A DNA stretch of 64,000 nt from JAUUSJ01 sp964439395. GTDB lineage: Bacteria > Bacillota > Clostridia > Lachnospirales > Lachnospiraceae. Where the stretch lies: positions 1 through 64,000 of the forward strand of contig CAYTNV010000011.1 in assembly GCA_964439395.1 (NCBI GenBank), in the 5' to 3' direction. The notes beneath the pieces were generated by a model. The model saw only the letters and a program-made list of their open reading frames with translations. It was not told the origin of the DNA and did not search any database. Both the position numbers and the translations under genes were made by a program. Shown one piece after another: positions 1 to 8,792 of the stretch. Within the stretch, counting starts at the first letter, position 1. Each line of letters begins with the position of its first letter.

Positions 1-43
1 GGAACGCAACGTGTTGGAAAGGGAAAGAACGGTCTTCTGACGG

Positions 44-157
44 ATGGCGTCTCCTCCCAAAAACCATTCTACTTTGTCTATTTCAAAATCTATACTCACA
101 GAACATATAAAACCTAACACAAAAATTATTGATGTAACTCAAAAAGAAAGGACGTGA
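44..157 (+). other. Possible tail of an upstream coding frame at the window edge
   Basis: The frame is open for 37 codons after a stop at 38-40 and ends with TGA four bases before the next ATG, the spacing expected of a translationally coupled neighbour. The translated tail matches nothing I recognise, and two other frames are also open here. It may be the C-terminus of another subunit of the permease system, perhaps frameshifted, or not coding at all. Confidence 0.2.
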
Positions 158-161
158 TATT

Positions 162-899
162 ATGCTACTTCGCTGTATTCAATCAGAAAATTTAAAGCTA
201 AGACATTCGATTATTTATCTCGCTTGTATCCTTCTTCCGATTATTCCAGCAATTATGGGAACATTTAATTATCTACAAAATATCGAAATTTTGACCAAAG
301 GCTGGTATTCCCTTTGGACACAGATTACCCTCTTTTATTCCACCTTCTTTTATGCACCACTAGTTGGACTGTACGCCTCCTATCTATGGAGATTAGAACA
401 TATGGGACATAACTGGAATACGATTATGAGTGCCCCTGTATCCATTTCCTGTCTCTATTTTGGAAAATTAGCGATTGTATTTAAGGTTACTATTATCACT
501 CAAGTTTGGATTAGTATTTTGTATTTTATAGCAGGAAAACTTTGTCATCTTCCAGGACTTTTCCCTCCTGATATTCTTATCTGGATTGCCAGAGGAACAC
601 TCGCTGCTCTCGCCATCGGCTCTTTGCAACTTTTCTTATCGATGATTATCCGAAACTTTGCGATTCCAATTGGTATCGCATTAATTGGAAGTGTTCCAGC
701 TCTCATTATTACAAAAAGAAATTTTGAATTCTTTTGGCCGTATAGTCTTATGTTAGTCGGCATGAACTCAAATAAATCTTTAGACACATTGACAGGAATG
801 CAAAATATTATATTGTTCTTTGTATCAGTTTTTGCTTTTTTCTTTCTCTTTTATATTATCGCAATTATTTATTTGAAAAAAACAGATGTAAAATCTTAA
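162..899 (+). CDS. ABC-2 type permease, lantibiotic-immunity (MutE/EpiE/LanE-like) family
   Basis: This 245-residue polytopic membrane protein has about six hydrophobic segments, the layout of the small permeases that pair with an ATPase to expel lantibiotics or other lipid-II-active peptides. Its opening (MLLRCIQSENLKL) matches the usual cytoplasmic start (...EFLKxK...) of the family, with the first membrane span right after. The start is supported by GAAAGGACGTGA just upstream. The usual partners (a LanF ATPase and a second permease) would lie before the window start. The next gene on this side is on the other strand, so this is the last gene of its operon. Family assignment comes from topology and N-terminal pattern; the substrate is unknown. 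Confidence 0.7.
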   Translation: MLLRCIQSENLKLRHSIIYLACILLPIIPAIMGTFNYLQNIEILTKGWYSLWTQITLFYSTFFYAPLVGLYASYLWRLEHMGHNWNTIMSAPVSISCLYFGKLAIVFKVTIITQVWISILYFIAGKLCHLPGLFPPDILIWIARGTLAALAIGSLQLFLSMIIRNFAIPIGIALIGSVPALIITKRNFEFFWPYSLMLVGMNSNKSLDTLTGMQNIILFFVSVFAFFFLFYIIAIIYLKKTDVKS

Positions 900-908
900 A
901 CAAAAAAA

Positions 909-1008
909 GTTAAGAAGTGAGACCATTACAAAATATAATTACAGTCTGTTTGACTTATATCAATTATATTATATGAAAAATTTATTTTACAATATCCCAC
1001 TTCTTAAC
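909..1008. repeat. 100-bp element bounded by an 11-bp perfect inverted repeat
   Basis: The arms are GTTAAGAAGTG (909-919) and CACTTCTTAAC (998-1008), separated by an AT-rich 78-base interior. It directly follows the permease gene, so it could act as a loose terminator or be a small MITE-like insertion. No further copy was seen in the window. Confidence 0.35.
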
Positions 1009-1012
1009 TCTC

Positions 1013-1302
1013 TAAACTAACATGCCTGCTATTGCAGGCACCACCATAACGAAAGTCCGATTGCTCCGTGCCAAGGCACTCTGGAAATCACACCTGTATT
1101 CGCACTCCAAGCTATCGCAAAGAAGTTCGATTCACTAGGCTCGAAAATACCTCGCCAAGTTCCTTCGAACGAAATTCGCACGAAGTTCGAAAACACCTCA
1201 CTAAGTGATCTACTTACTATGCAGGTTAGTCTGTCAAATATGCAGACAAATCCAAATAAATTTGTCTTTATCTGCCCGCTTGAAAAGGACTTTCACAGTA
1301 AC
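1013..1302 (+). repeat. Dispersed structured repeat, copy 1 (long form)
   Basis: This copy begins with the hairpin GCCTGC-TATT-GCAGGC and runs through the shared segment GTCCGATTGCTCCGTGCC. It ends with a second hairpin (CAGACAAAT ... ATTTGTCT) and a shared tail near 1302. It matches 3534-3774 closely and the first third also matches 23378-23455. It carries about 45 extra bases (around 1155-1200) in which a TTCGAA-rich stretch seems duplicated relative to copy 2. It lies between convergent genes and encodes no convincing protein. Confidence 0.75.
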
Positions 1303-1318
1303 TTTTTATTATCAATTA

Positions 1319-1486
1319 CTATGCTCGCACCACTTTACAATTCTTTTTATAAAAAGCAATTCCATATTTTACAATTTCTCTCATACCATCATCTACAAGA
1401 CTAGCTTCATACTTATTCTGCTCAATCTGCTTTAATGCCTTAACACAAGCTTTCTCCAGATTTTTATCCTGTGCATATTTCGATAA
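1319..1486 (-). pseudogene. 3' remnant of a PD-(D/E)XK nuclease / AAA-ATPase-like protein
   Basis: The minus strand stays open for about 55 codons and encodes the typical C-terminus of the AAA-ATPase-like/PDDEXK_9 proteins: an ALKQIEQNKY segment, then DDGMREIVKYGIAFYKKNC and a stop. In that family these form the last helix and strand after the nuclease core. An in-frame stop lies directly upstream (1487-1489) and the ATPase and nuclease core are missing, so this is a decayed fragment. It abuts repeat copy 1, which suggests that insertion or deletion removed the rest. I am confident of the family from the motif, less so of how the fragment arose. Confidence 0.65.
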
Positions 1487-1527
1487 CTACTCCTTATATG
1501 TAGTGAATATTTCATTTTAGGCATAAA

Positions 1528-1580
1528 ATACCTCCTTAGTAGATTTTGGCTATTTCCCTTGTCTACTTAGGAGGTATCAT
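1528..1580 (-). promoter_or_regulatory. Hairpin that would bury a ribosome binding site
   Basis: Near-perfect 16-bp arms (ATACCTCCTTAGTAGA and TCTACTTAGGAGGTAT) flank an 18-base loop. Read on the minus strand, the second arm contains AAGGAGGTA, a full Shine-Dalgarno sequence just before an ATG at about 1521, so the fold would sequester translation. The frame after that ATG is short (about 30 codons) and unrecognised. Such RBS-masking hairpins are known from some transposase genes; here only the leader remains. Confidence 0.45.
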
Positions 1581-1664
1581 CTAATTTTTGGCATCTCCCC
1601 TACTGTTTCAAAACCAAATATTTCACAAAGGGAGTATCCTCAACATATAAAATTAAATATTATT

Positions 1665-2609
1665 CTAAGAGTGTATAAAATTTCTAACCGTTTCATATAC
1701 TCCCTTGCCGTCCAATCCGTATTTCTCAAGCAATTTTACAGCAGGTCCCGACTCTCCGTACACATCATTTATTCCGATTCTCTTTAGTAAAACTGGAACC
1801 TTTTCAGAGAGAACTTCTGATACGGCACTTCCAAGTCCCCCGATAATAGAATGCTCCTCAACTGTCACGATCTTTTGGCATTCTCTCGCTGTTTCTATAA
1901 TCAAAGATTCGTCGATAGGCTTAATCGTGTGAATATTTATTACTTTAGCCTGGATTCCCTCTTCCTCTAATAGTTTTGCCGCCTCTAATGCAGAATTCAC
2001 GCAGAGTCCTGTCGCAATGATCGCAATATCTTTTCCTTCTCTTAGCACAACTCCCTTGCCAATCTCAAACTGATAGTCTGGCGTATCATTAATGACAGGA
2101 ACTGCGAGTCTTCCAAATCGAAGATATACAGGACCGTCCATCTCATACGCAGCCTTCACCGCCGCTTTTGCCTCTATATCATCACATGGATTTAAAACTG
2201 TCATGCCTGGAATGGTTCTCATAAGAGCAATATCCTCGTTGCATTGATGTGTCGCTCCGTCTTCTCCTACTGAAATACCCGCATGGGTGGCTCCAATCTT
2301 TACATTTAGATGCGGATATCCAATAGAGTTTCTAATCTGCTCGAACGCTCTTCCCGCCGCGAACATCGCAAAGGAACTGGCAAATGGCACCATTCCTGTT
2401 GCGGCAATCCCCGCCGCAATTCCCATCATATTGCTCTCTGCAATTCCACAATCAATATGGCGATCTGGAAATTCCTTTTGAAAAACAGCTGTCTTTGTAG
2501 CTCCTGCCAAGTCGGCATCTAGGACAATAAGATCTTCATGAGCCTTTCCAAGCTCCACAAGTGCATTTGCATAGCTCTCTCTCGTCGCAATTTTCTTTCC
2601 TTCACTCAT
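1665..2609 (-). CDS. Transketolase, C-terminal subunit
   Basis: This 314-residue protein corresponds to the pyrimidine-binding and C-terminal domains of transketolase. Visible family features are ATRESYANALVEL at the start, the conserved GIAESNMMGIAAGIA helix with the glutamate that activates thiamine diphosphate, FASSFAMF, and a C-terminal VEEHSIIGGLGSAV segment. It works with the separately encoded N-terminal subunit, four bases upstream, to move two-carbon units between sugar phosphates. Split transketolases of this size are normal in Clostridia and are often attached to sugar-specific operons. It is the last gene of the cluster. Confidence 0.93.
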   Translation of the reverse strand: MSEGKKIATRESYANALVELGKAHEDLIVLDADLAGATKTAVFQKEFPDRHIDCGIAESNMMGIAAGIAATGMVPFASSFAMFAAGRAFEQIRNSIGYPHLNVKIGATHAGISVGEDGATHQCNEDIALMRTIPGMTVLNPCDDIEAKAAVKAAYEMDGPVYLRFGRLAVPVINDTPDYQFEIGKGVVLREGKDIAIIATGLCVNSALEAAKLLEEEGIQAKVINIHTIKPIDESLIIETARECQKIVTVEEHSIIGGLGSAVSEVLSEKVPVLLKRIGINDVYGESGPAVKLLEKYGLDGKGVYETVRNFIHS

Positions 2610-2613
2610 AATC

Positions 2614-3441
2614 TTACCCCCTCACTTCTTCACTCAACTCGCGCATCGCAAGCTCATACTGTTCATCATTTGGTGCTTTTCCGTGCCAGCCGACCTCATT
2701 TTCCATAAAGGAAACTCCTTTTCCCTTTACCGTCTTCATAATGATTACTGTAGGTTGTCCTTTTATCTTTCTTGCCTCCAAAAAAGCTGCATCTAACTGT
2801 TCCATATCATTTCCGTCCTCTACATTAATAACATAGAATCCAAATGCCTCAAATTTTTTATCAATCGGATAAGGAGAACATACATCGGCTACTGCTCCAT
2901 CAATCTGCAATCCATTATTATCTACAATAACAACAAGATTATCTAACTTTCTATGTCCAGCAAACATTGCCGCTTCCCAAACTTGTCCCTCCTGAATCTC
3001 TCCGTCACCGAGAAGGGTATATACTCTATAATCCTTTCCTTGAAGTTTAGCTGAGACTGCCATACCAACTGCCGCAGAAATTCCCTGTCCTAAAGATCCA
3101 CTTGACATATCAATTCCTGGAGTATGAGCAATACAAGGATGCCCTTGCAAGTGAGATCCAATATGTCGAAGTGTCAATAAATCTTCCTCTGGAAAATATC
3201 CTCTCTGCGCCAAGGCAGCATAAAGTCCAGGAGCTGTATGACCTTTTGATAAAACAAATCTATCTCGATTTTCATCTTTTGGATTTTTCGGATCAATCTT
3301 CATTTCTTTAAAATATAAATACGTGAATACATCGGCCGCTGAAAGAGATCCGCCTGGATGTCCTGCTTTTGCTGCATGAACTCCCATAATAATTCCTTTT
3401 CTAACTTTATTTGCTATTTTTTGAAGTTCTGCTATTGTCAT
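2614..3441 (-). CDS. Transketolase, N-terminal (thiamine-diphosphate-binding) subunit
   Basis: This 275-residue protein holds the pyrophosphate-binding half of transketolase. It shows the ThDP motif GDGEIQEGQVWEAAMFAGH with the downstream NN (VDNNGLQIDG), the LSKGHTAPGLYAAL loop and the GSLGQGISAAVGMA motif. Its stop is four bases before the start of the C-terminal subunit, so the two are translated together. A dispersed repeat and about 500 bases separate it from the kinase upstream, so it may have its own promoter although it shares the cluster function. Confidence 0.94.
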   Translation of the reverse strand: MTIAELQKIANKVRKGIIMGVHAAKAGHPGGSLSAADVFTYLYFKEMKIDPKNPKDENRDRFVLSKGHTAPGLYAALAQRGYFPEEDLLTLRHIGSHLQGHPCIAHTPGIDMSSGSLGQGISAAVGMAVSAKLQGKDYRVYTLLGDGEIQEGQVWEAAMFAGHRKLDNLVVIVDNNGLQIDGAVADVCSPYPIDKKFEAFGFYVINVEDGNDMEQLDAAFLEARKIKGQPTVIIMKTVKGKGVSFMENEVGWHGKAPNDEQYELAMRELSEEVRG

Positions 3442-3533
3442 TTTTCTACCTCTCTATATTTATAGTGTTATCGGAAGGAAACCTTCCGATGCAGTTTCCT
3501 CCGTAATCTGCCCTCTGCCAGCGCAGAGAATAT

Positions 3534-3774
3534 ATAAACTGACATGCCTGCGATAGCAGGCATCACCATAAAGTCCGATTGCTCCGTGCCAAGGCATTCC
3601 CGCAATCGCACCTGTATTCGCACTCCAAGCTATCGCAAGGAAGTTCAATTCACTAGGCTCGAAAAAACCTCACGAAGTGTTCTATTTATCATACAGGTTA
3701 GTCTGTCAAATATGCAGACAAATCCAAATAAATTTGTCTTTGTCTGCCCGCTTGACAGAGACTTTCATAGTAAT
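3534..3774 (+). repeat. Dispersed structured repeat, copy 2
   Basis: This is the compact form of the element seen at 1013-1302, with the same order: hairpin GCCTGC-GATA-GCAGGC, the shared segment GTCCGATTGCTCCGTGCC, then GTATTCGCACTCCAAGCTATCGCA, and a final hairpin around CAGACAAAT/ATTTGTCT. It sits between the kinase and transketolase genes and fills most of a 504-base gap. The rest of the gap (3775-3945) is AT-rich with nothing I can assign. Confidence 0.75.
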
Positions 3775-3945
3775 TAAATTGTATCCGATTTTCACCATTT
3801 CAGTTTTATTTTTACTATTGTAAATATCCATTTTTAATTTCTTAAAAAAATACATAAAAAGGCTATTCATTATAAATTTTTTGATATATAATGAAGGACG
3901 GATACAAACCATCTCATTTTTGTACAATTTTGTTTGGTCGCTTAA

Positions 3946-5550
3946 TTATACTGTTTTGGATGTTGTTTGTATCTTTTTATTTTCAATTTTCTTAGAAGCC
4001 AGTTCATTTGTATGATTTACTGTCTTATGTACAATTTCTCTCATCTTTGGCCAAGTTTCCATATATCGCTCCATATAGAATTGATATTCTTTATGTGCCT
4101 CCTCATTTGGAATATATTCTTTATCCACACGAATCATACAGTCCGCCGCATCCATAAAAGTAGGATAAATTCCCGCTCCGACTGCTGCAATAATACAATC
4201 TCCAAGACATCCTGCACTCTGATTTTCTACTGTTGTGTACATTGGAACTCCGATAATATCTGCATGCATCTGCATCCAAAAATCAGACTGAGCTAATCCA
4301 CCACAGGCATAAATTTCTTTCACATCATATCCAGCATTCTTCATGCTAACAATACAATGGTTCGCACCGTAAGCAACTCCTTCGTAGACTGCTCTTACCA
4401 TATGTTCCGTCGTTGTTCCTATCGATAATCCCCAGAACATACCTCGCGCTTTAGAATCTGAGTAAGGTGCACGATTTCCCTGAAAATAATCCATCATCAC
4501 AAGTCCGTCACAGCCGATTGGAACACTCTGCGCTTTCTCGGTGAGTAAATCATAAATATTCATATCTCGATTTACAGCTTCCTGCACCCATGAACCTGGA
4601 ATTAAATTATTTCTAAACCATGTCAAGATAGATCCTGATGCGGTTTGACCACCTTCCAAAAGGCTAGTTCCATCATACATACAGTTTGGATACGTTCCAT
4701 TTACACCGTCCACATGGAAATCTTTTTCTGAAAGTCCAAGAAGACAAGAAGATGTTCCTCCGATCAATGTCATTCCATTTGGTCTCACGCCGCCGACACC
4801 AAACATACAGGCATTACAGTCTGCCGTTCCCTCTACGACGATCGTTTTTGTGCTTAATCCAAAAATCTGTGCAGCTTCTAAACTAACTGTCCCGACAATC
4901 TCTCCAACCTTTAAGATATCCTTTGGAAACTTTTCTACGACATCCTCAAGTCCAACTGCCTCATAAAAATCAAGTGGATAACCGCCATTTTTATCGTCAT
5001 AATTCCATCGAAATGCTGCGATTGACATACAAACTGTTTTTCTTCCTGTAAGCTTCCAGTTAAGCCAATCCTCAAACTCCATAATTGTCTTTGTCTTCGC
5101 CCAATTTTCTGGCTCATTCTTTTTTACCCACATACATTTTGGAACCATCGTATCTGCGCGAAAACCTGGCTTATAAAATCTTGTCGCTTCATATTCCTCG
5201 CGAATCTCATCAATGAAAGCCGCTTCCTCTGTCGCACGCACATCCATCCATAAAATTGGTGGACGTACAGACTCATCGTCCTCACCAAGATAAACAAGTG
5301 TATTTGTCGTTGCATCACAAGTAATCGCCACAACACTCTCTGGACCAATTCCCGCTTTTTTCATACATTCTGGTATCGCTTTTGTGAGTGCCTGCCACCA
5401 TCCCTTGTCATCTTGCTCTGCCCATCCATTTCTAGGATATGTCGTCACATATTCCTCGATATGATATGCTCTGTTTTGTCCTCGAAGATCATATAACGCC
5501 ACTCTCACACTACCCGTTCCTGCATCAATACCCATTAGATATTTTTCCAT
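3946..5550 (-). CDS. FGGY-family carbohydrate (sugar or polyol) kinase
   Basis: This 534-residue kinase would phosphorylate a sugar or polyol with ATP. The N-terminal ATPase-fold half begins GIDAGTGSVRVALYD (phosphate-binding loop). The substrate loop contains ILWMDVRATEEA, whose Asp is the usual catalytic base. The C-terminal half has GGTSSCLLGLS and ACGGLAQSDFWMQM, the adenosine-binding FGGY signature. Length and motifs fit the ribulokinase/xylulokinase/erythritol-kinase group; I cannot name the substrate. The lysine-rich tail after residue 510 is probably disordered. It sits between a small transaldolase and a split transketolase, consistent with feeding a pentose or tetrose into the pentose phosphate pool. 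A clear GGAG site precedes the start. Confidence 0.88.
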   Translation of the reverse strand: MEKYLMGIDAGTGSVRVALYDLRGQNRAYHIEEYVTTYPRNGWAEQDDKGWWQALTKAIPECMKKAGIGPESVVAITCDATTNTLVYLGEDDESVRPPILWMDVRATEEAAFIDEIREEYEATRFYKPGFRADTMVPKCMWVKKNEPENWAKTKTIMEFEDWLNWKLTGRKTVCMSIAAFRWNYDDKNGGYPLDFYEAVGLEDVVEKFPKDILKVGEIVGTVSLEAAQIFGLSTKTIVVEGTADCNACMFGVGGVRPNGMTLIGGTSSCLLGLSEKDFHVDGVNGTYPNCMYDGTSLLEGGQTASGSILTWFRNNLIPGSWVQEAVNRDMNIYDLLTEKAQSVPIGCDGLVMMDYFQGNRAPYSDSKARGMFWGLSIGTTTEHMVRAVYEGVAYGANHCIVSMKNAGYDVKEIYACGGLAQSDFWMQMHADIIGVPMYTTVENQSAGCLGDCIIAAVGAGIYPTFMDAADCMIRVDKEYIPNEEAHKEYQFYMERYMETWPKMREIVHKTVNHTNELASKKIENKKIQTTSKTV

Positions 5551-5618
5551 TTTGTAACTCCTTTCTCCAAGAGATTTTTTCTTATATTGGAAAATCTATT
5601 CTAGATTTTCTACACCCA

Positions 5619-6272
5619 TTATTCTCCAAAAACTGCAATATAGTCTTTCTTAAATTTCTCAATACCCGCATCTGTCAAAGGATGCTTTGTCATCTGCTCA
5701 ATTACTTTATAAGGAACCGTCGCAATATCTGCACCTGCAAGTGCACAGTCAGTTACATGAACCGGCGTGCGAACACTTGCTGCGATAATTTTTGTCTCAA
5801 CACCTGCTACAGAAAAAATATCTGCGATTTCTCGAATTAAGTCCACCCCACGTGTATTAATATCGTCTAATCTTCCGAGAAATGGAGACACATAAGTCGC
5901 ACCTGCTCTCGCTGCTAAGAGAGCCTGATTGGCTGAAAAAATAAGAGTCAAATTTGTTTTTACTCCTTCTTTTGACAATACTTTACAAGCCTTTAATCCC
6001 TCTACTGTCAATGGAATCTTTACAACCATATTTGGATGAATGGCAGCGATTTCTCGCCCTTCCTTAATCATTCCCTCTGCATCTTCCGTCGTTGCTTTTA
6101 CTTCTCCGCTAATCGGACCATCTACAATACTTGTGATTTCTTTAATAACTTCCTCAAAATCTCTTCCCTCTTTTGCGATAAGAGATGGATTTGTCGTTAC
6201 TCCACATATCACTCCCATATCATTTGCCTTTTTAATTTCTTCGACAGAAGCAGTGTCTATAAAAAATTTCAT
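5619..6272 (-). CDS. Small transaldolase (fructose-6-phosphate aldolase/TalC type)
   Basis: This 217-residue TIM-barrel aldolase belongs to the short transaldolase subfamily. Evidence is the opening MKFFIDTASVEEIKKA, GVTTNPSLIAKEG, the VKIPLT strand containing the Schiff-base lysine, SANQALLAARAGATYVSPFLGRLDD, and the HPLTDAGIEKFKKD end. Members either act as transaldolase or cleave fructose-6-phosphate to dihydroxyacetone plus glyceraldehyde-3-phosphate; sequence alone does not decide which. It lies between the phosphatase-isomerase fusion and the FGGY kinase with short gaps. The start has the strong site GGAGGAAAAG. Confidence 0.92.
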   Translation of the reverse strand: MKFFIDTASVEEIKKANDMGVICGVTTNPSLIAKEGRDFEEVIKEITSIVDGPISGEVKATTEDAEGMIKEGREIAAIHPNMVVKIPLTVEGLKACKVLSKEGVKTNLTLIFSANQALLAARAGATYVSPFLGRLDDINTRGVDLIREIADIFSVAGVETKIIAASVRTPVHVTDCALAGADIATVPYKVIEQMTKHPLTDAGIEKFKKDYIAVFGE

Positions 6273-6291
6273 CTTTTCCTCCTACTTTCTC

Positions 6292-7575
6292 CTATACTGC
6301 TGCATTTCCTAGCTGCTCATTTTCAAAATCAATAATTCTCTGGACTTTTTCCACTGATCTACAGTTTGGATCCCACTCTACAGAAAGATATTCTTTTACA
6401 AGCTGTTTTGCAAGTTCAACTCCGATTACTTGAGAACCCATCGTAATAATATTCGCATGATTAGAAAGCTCTGCTCTTTGACCCTGGTATACATCGTGAA
6501 TACAAGCTGCATAAGCTCCTTTTACTTTATTTGCAGCAATAGATACCCCAATTCCAGTTCCACATACTAAAACTCCTCTATCATATTTCTTACTTGCAAC
6601 TGCCTTCGCCACCTCAATCGCTGTATTCGCATAGATTGGATCATCACTTCCAAAATCTATAACCTCATGACCAAGCTCTTTTACGTACTCCATTAATGTC
6701 TTCTTAAACTCTGCTGCGTTCGGATCACATCCAAATACTACTTTCATCTTCCTTCCTCCTTTTCTTTCAAAACTTTCATTATATAAATATTTTCTCATCT
6801 CATCTAGAGAATCATAAATACAGGTAGGTTCTATCTCAGACTCTTCCACGGTCTGCATTGTCGCCTCTCCTGTCAAAACCAAAAATCCTTTTGCCCCATT
6901 ATTCACTCCTGTCGCCACATCTGTGTATAAACGATCTCCGACAAACGCCATCTCCTCTGGAAGATAACCTGTTATCTTCGTAATCATTTCGACCGTCTCT
7001 TTCCAAGGTTTCCCAAGAAATCGCGGTTTTACTCCTGTTGAGTCAGTAATTAGACTGCACATTGCTCCACAATCTGGCATAAATCCATATTCCGTTGGGC
7101 AATTCGTATCCATATGAGTGGCTATAAAAGGAGCTCCATTTCGAATATAGTGACAAATTCGATCAAGCTTATGGTAAGTTAAAGTTGTATCAAAGCTTTG
7201 TACGACCACATCCGGATTATCCTTCACAATTTGAATTCCTCTCTCTTTCCAATTTTCCTCTAATACTCGAGTACCATTTAAATATACTTTCGCATCTGGG
7301 TAATTTGTCTTTAGAAATTCTGCACATACATCTCCCGCTGTCACAACTTTACTCTCGTCCACATCAAGACCAAGCTTATGTAACTTTTCTACATAGACTG
7401 CTGGCACACGCGAAGCATTATTCGTAAAGAAAATATAGTCTTTATCTTTCGATTTCTCTATCTCTCTGATAAATTCGAATGCTCCCTTTATTGGCTGATT
7501 GCCCAAATACACTGTTCCATCCATATCTAAGACAAATAGTTTTACTCCCTTTAGCGCCTCTTCTTTTTTTAGCAT
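6292..7575 (-). CDS. Fusion of a HAD-IIA (NagD/AraL-like) phosphatase with an RpiB/LacAB-type isomerase
   Basis: Residues 1-270 are a HAD-IIA phosphatase with DMDGTVYLG (nucleophile and acid Asp), FFTNNASR (motif 2) and FVGDRLYTDVATG (motif 4). Residues 277-427 are a complete RpiB-family isomerase with VCGTGIGVSIAANK carrying the catalytic Cys and SNHANIITMGSQVIG. The usual DHAG motif reads DPNA, so the family histidine is replaced by proline, which argues against a plain ribose-5-phosphate isomerase; RpiB relatives acting on tetrulose phosphates are known. The linker (ERKGGRK) is the translation of a former ribosome binding site. I chose ATG 7575, preceded by AGAGGTG, over a GTG three codons earlier. 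The gene follows araM by 12 bases. Confidence 0.88.
   Translation of the reverse strand: MLKKEEALKGVKLFVLDMDGTVYLGNQPIKGAFEFIREIEKSKDKDYIFFTNNASRVPAVYVEKLHKLGLDVDESKVVTAGDVCAEFLKTNYPDAKVYLNGTRVLEENWKERGIQIVKDNPDVVVQSFDTTLTYHKLDRICHYIRNGAPFIATHMDTNCPTEYGFMPDCGAMCSLITDSTGVKPRFLGKPWKETVEMITKITGYLPEEMAFVGDRLYTDVATGVNNGAKGFLVLTGEATMQTVEESEIEPTCIYDSLDEMRKYLYNESFERKGGRKMKVVFGCDPNAAEFKKTLMEYVKELGHEVIDFGSDDPIYANTAIEVAKAVASKKYDRGVLVCGTGIGVSIAANKVKGAYAACIHDVYQGQRAELSNHANIITMGSQVIGVELAKQLVKEYLSVEWDPNCRSVEKVQRIIDFENEQLGNAAV
6745..6761 (-). promoter_or_regulatory. Internal ribosome binding site and start codon for the RpiB domain
   Basis: Inside the fusion gene an AAGGAGG sequence stands seven bases before an in-frame ATG (6747), exactly where the RpiB domain begins. 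A free 151-residue isomerase (6292-6747) is therefore likely to be made alongside the fusion. It suggests that the phosphatase gene lost its stop codon and read into its neighbour. Confidence 0.7.
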
Positions 7576-7587
7576 GCACTGCACCTC

Positions 7588-8766
7588 TTATCCGTAAATC
7601 TCGCTTGTAATCTTTTTAGCGATTTGCTCTAAGCGCCCATGTTCTTTTGCAAATTGCATAATAGAATATCTTGGGCGAACATTATATCCCTTTAATAAAC
7701 TCTGATAGAAAAGCTCTCTGTCAATTCCAATTTCTTTTGGACTCGTTGGCGCACCACCTACTGCCAAAAGTTTTTCAATCTCCTCGTGAGAAGGACAAAG
7801 TTCTTTTGTTCCCTCTGGCAAAACATCCTCCATCTCCTCAAAGAAACGAGCGATAACTGGAGTTGCAACTCCAACCTGAATACCGTGATGATTTGGATTA
7901 AGTCCCCTGGCAATATAATCCATCTCCCAGAAATGAGAAAGCATATGTTCTGCCCCTGATGCTGGTCTGGAAATATTGACAAGCGCCATCGCTACTCCTG
8001 TTAACGTTAAGGCCTCTAAAAGTGCCCCAAGCGACTCAGCGTTGCGCTCTTTTAAGCCTTCTGCTTTTGCAAAGCATTTATCTAATGCTCTTTGTACCAA
8101 AGTAACACAAGTATCACAGCGATAATCGCCATTTGCCTTCACTGCCAAATCCCAATCCGCAAGTGCCGTGATTTTTCCAATAACATCTCCGTATCCTGCC
8201 TGAATTAAATCCTGTGGAGCTGTCTGTAAAATATCAGTATCTCCAATTAATCCATAAGTAAGATGAGCCACTGGAGAATACTTATATCCAGCAGAAATAA
8301 TCGGTGCTCCGTCTGCCACATAACCATCCATAGAAGGTGCTGTTGCCACAATAATATAAGGCAAACCAGTACGAGATGTAACAAACTTTACTGAGTCATT
8401 AATTACTCCAGAACCTACCGCAATCATTAGTTTCACATCTAAATCCTGTTCTTGTAGGATTCTTCCAAGGGTAGTCTCATCTGGAATTAAAATATCATCT
8501 CCCTTATCAAAGAGAAGCTCTTTGATATGAAATCCATTTTCTCTTAAAAGCTCTACAGCCTTTTTTCCCGCCACCTCATAAGTATGATTATCAAATACTA
8601 CTAAAATTTTGCCATCTTTAAATGGCTCTGCCATCTTTGGCAAATCCTCAATCGCTCCTTTTCGAATGGACATATCATGCACACTAAAATTATGATGTCG
8701 TCCACAGGAACAATCAAATTCCGTCTGTGGCATTTCATTGATTGTCATGTTAAGAATCTCATTCAT
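7588..8766 (-). CDS. araM: sn-glycerol-1-phosphate dehydrogenase, AraM family
   Basis: This 392-residue enzyme is of the iron-containing-alcohol-dehydrogenase/dehydroquinate-synthase fold. The family is known to reduce dihydroxyacetone phosphate to sn-glycerol-1-phosphate with NAD(P)H and a divalent metal. Visible are the dinucleotide region VGSGVINDSVKFV, TAPSMDGYVADGAPI, and the metal-ligand histidines in GAEHMLSHFWEM and PNHHGIQVGVAT. In Bacillus subtilis araM lies beside araL, a HAD phosphatase; the same pairing occurs here. I chose ATG 8766, eight bases after AAGGAGGG; the ATG two codons earlier is too close. Its exact sugar-phosphate role in this cluster is unknown. Confidence 0.87.
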   Translation of the reverse strand: MNEILNMTINEMPQTEFDCSCGRHHNFSVHDMSIRKGAIEDLPKMAEPFKDGKILVVFDNHTYEVAGKKAVELLRENGFHIKELLFDKGDDILIPDETTLGRILQEQDLDVKLMIAVGSGVINDSVKFVTSRTGLPYIIVATAPSMDGYVADGAPIISAGYKYSPVAHLTYGLIGDTDILQTAPQDLIQAGYGDVIGKITALADWDLAVKANGDYRCDTCVTLVQRALDKCFAKAEGLKERNAESLGALLEALTLTGVAMALVNISRPASGAEHMLSHFWEMDYIARGLNPNHHGIQVGVATPVIARFFEEMEDVLPEGTKELCPSHEEIEKLLAVGGAPTSPKEIGIDRELFYQSLLKGYNVRPRYSIMQFAKEHGRLEQIAKKITSEIYG

Positions 8767-8792
8767 TAACATTCCCTCCTTTTATTTTTTAT

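Noticed and set aside
1100..1200. tRNA-like TTCGA stretches
   Set aside because: No cloverleaf or CCA-type acceptor could be formed; the motif belongs to the dispersed repeat.
3460..3648. Minus-strand frame through repeat copy 2 with protein-like composition
   Set aside because: It is formed by the dispersed repeat, is not conserved in frame in copy 1, has no ribosome site and would end in the transketolase leader.
3706..3927. 73-codon minus-strand frame next to the kinase stop
   Set aside because: Its end is repeat sequence and the remainder is AT-rich with no recognisable domain.
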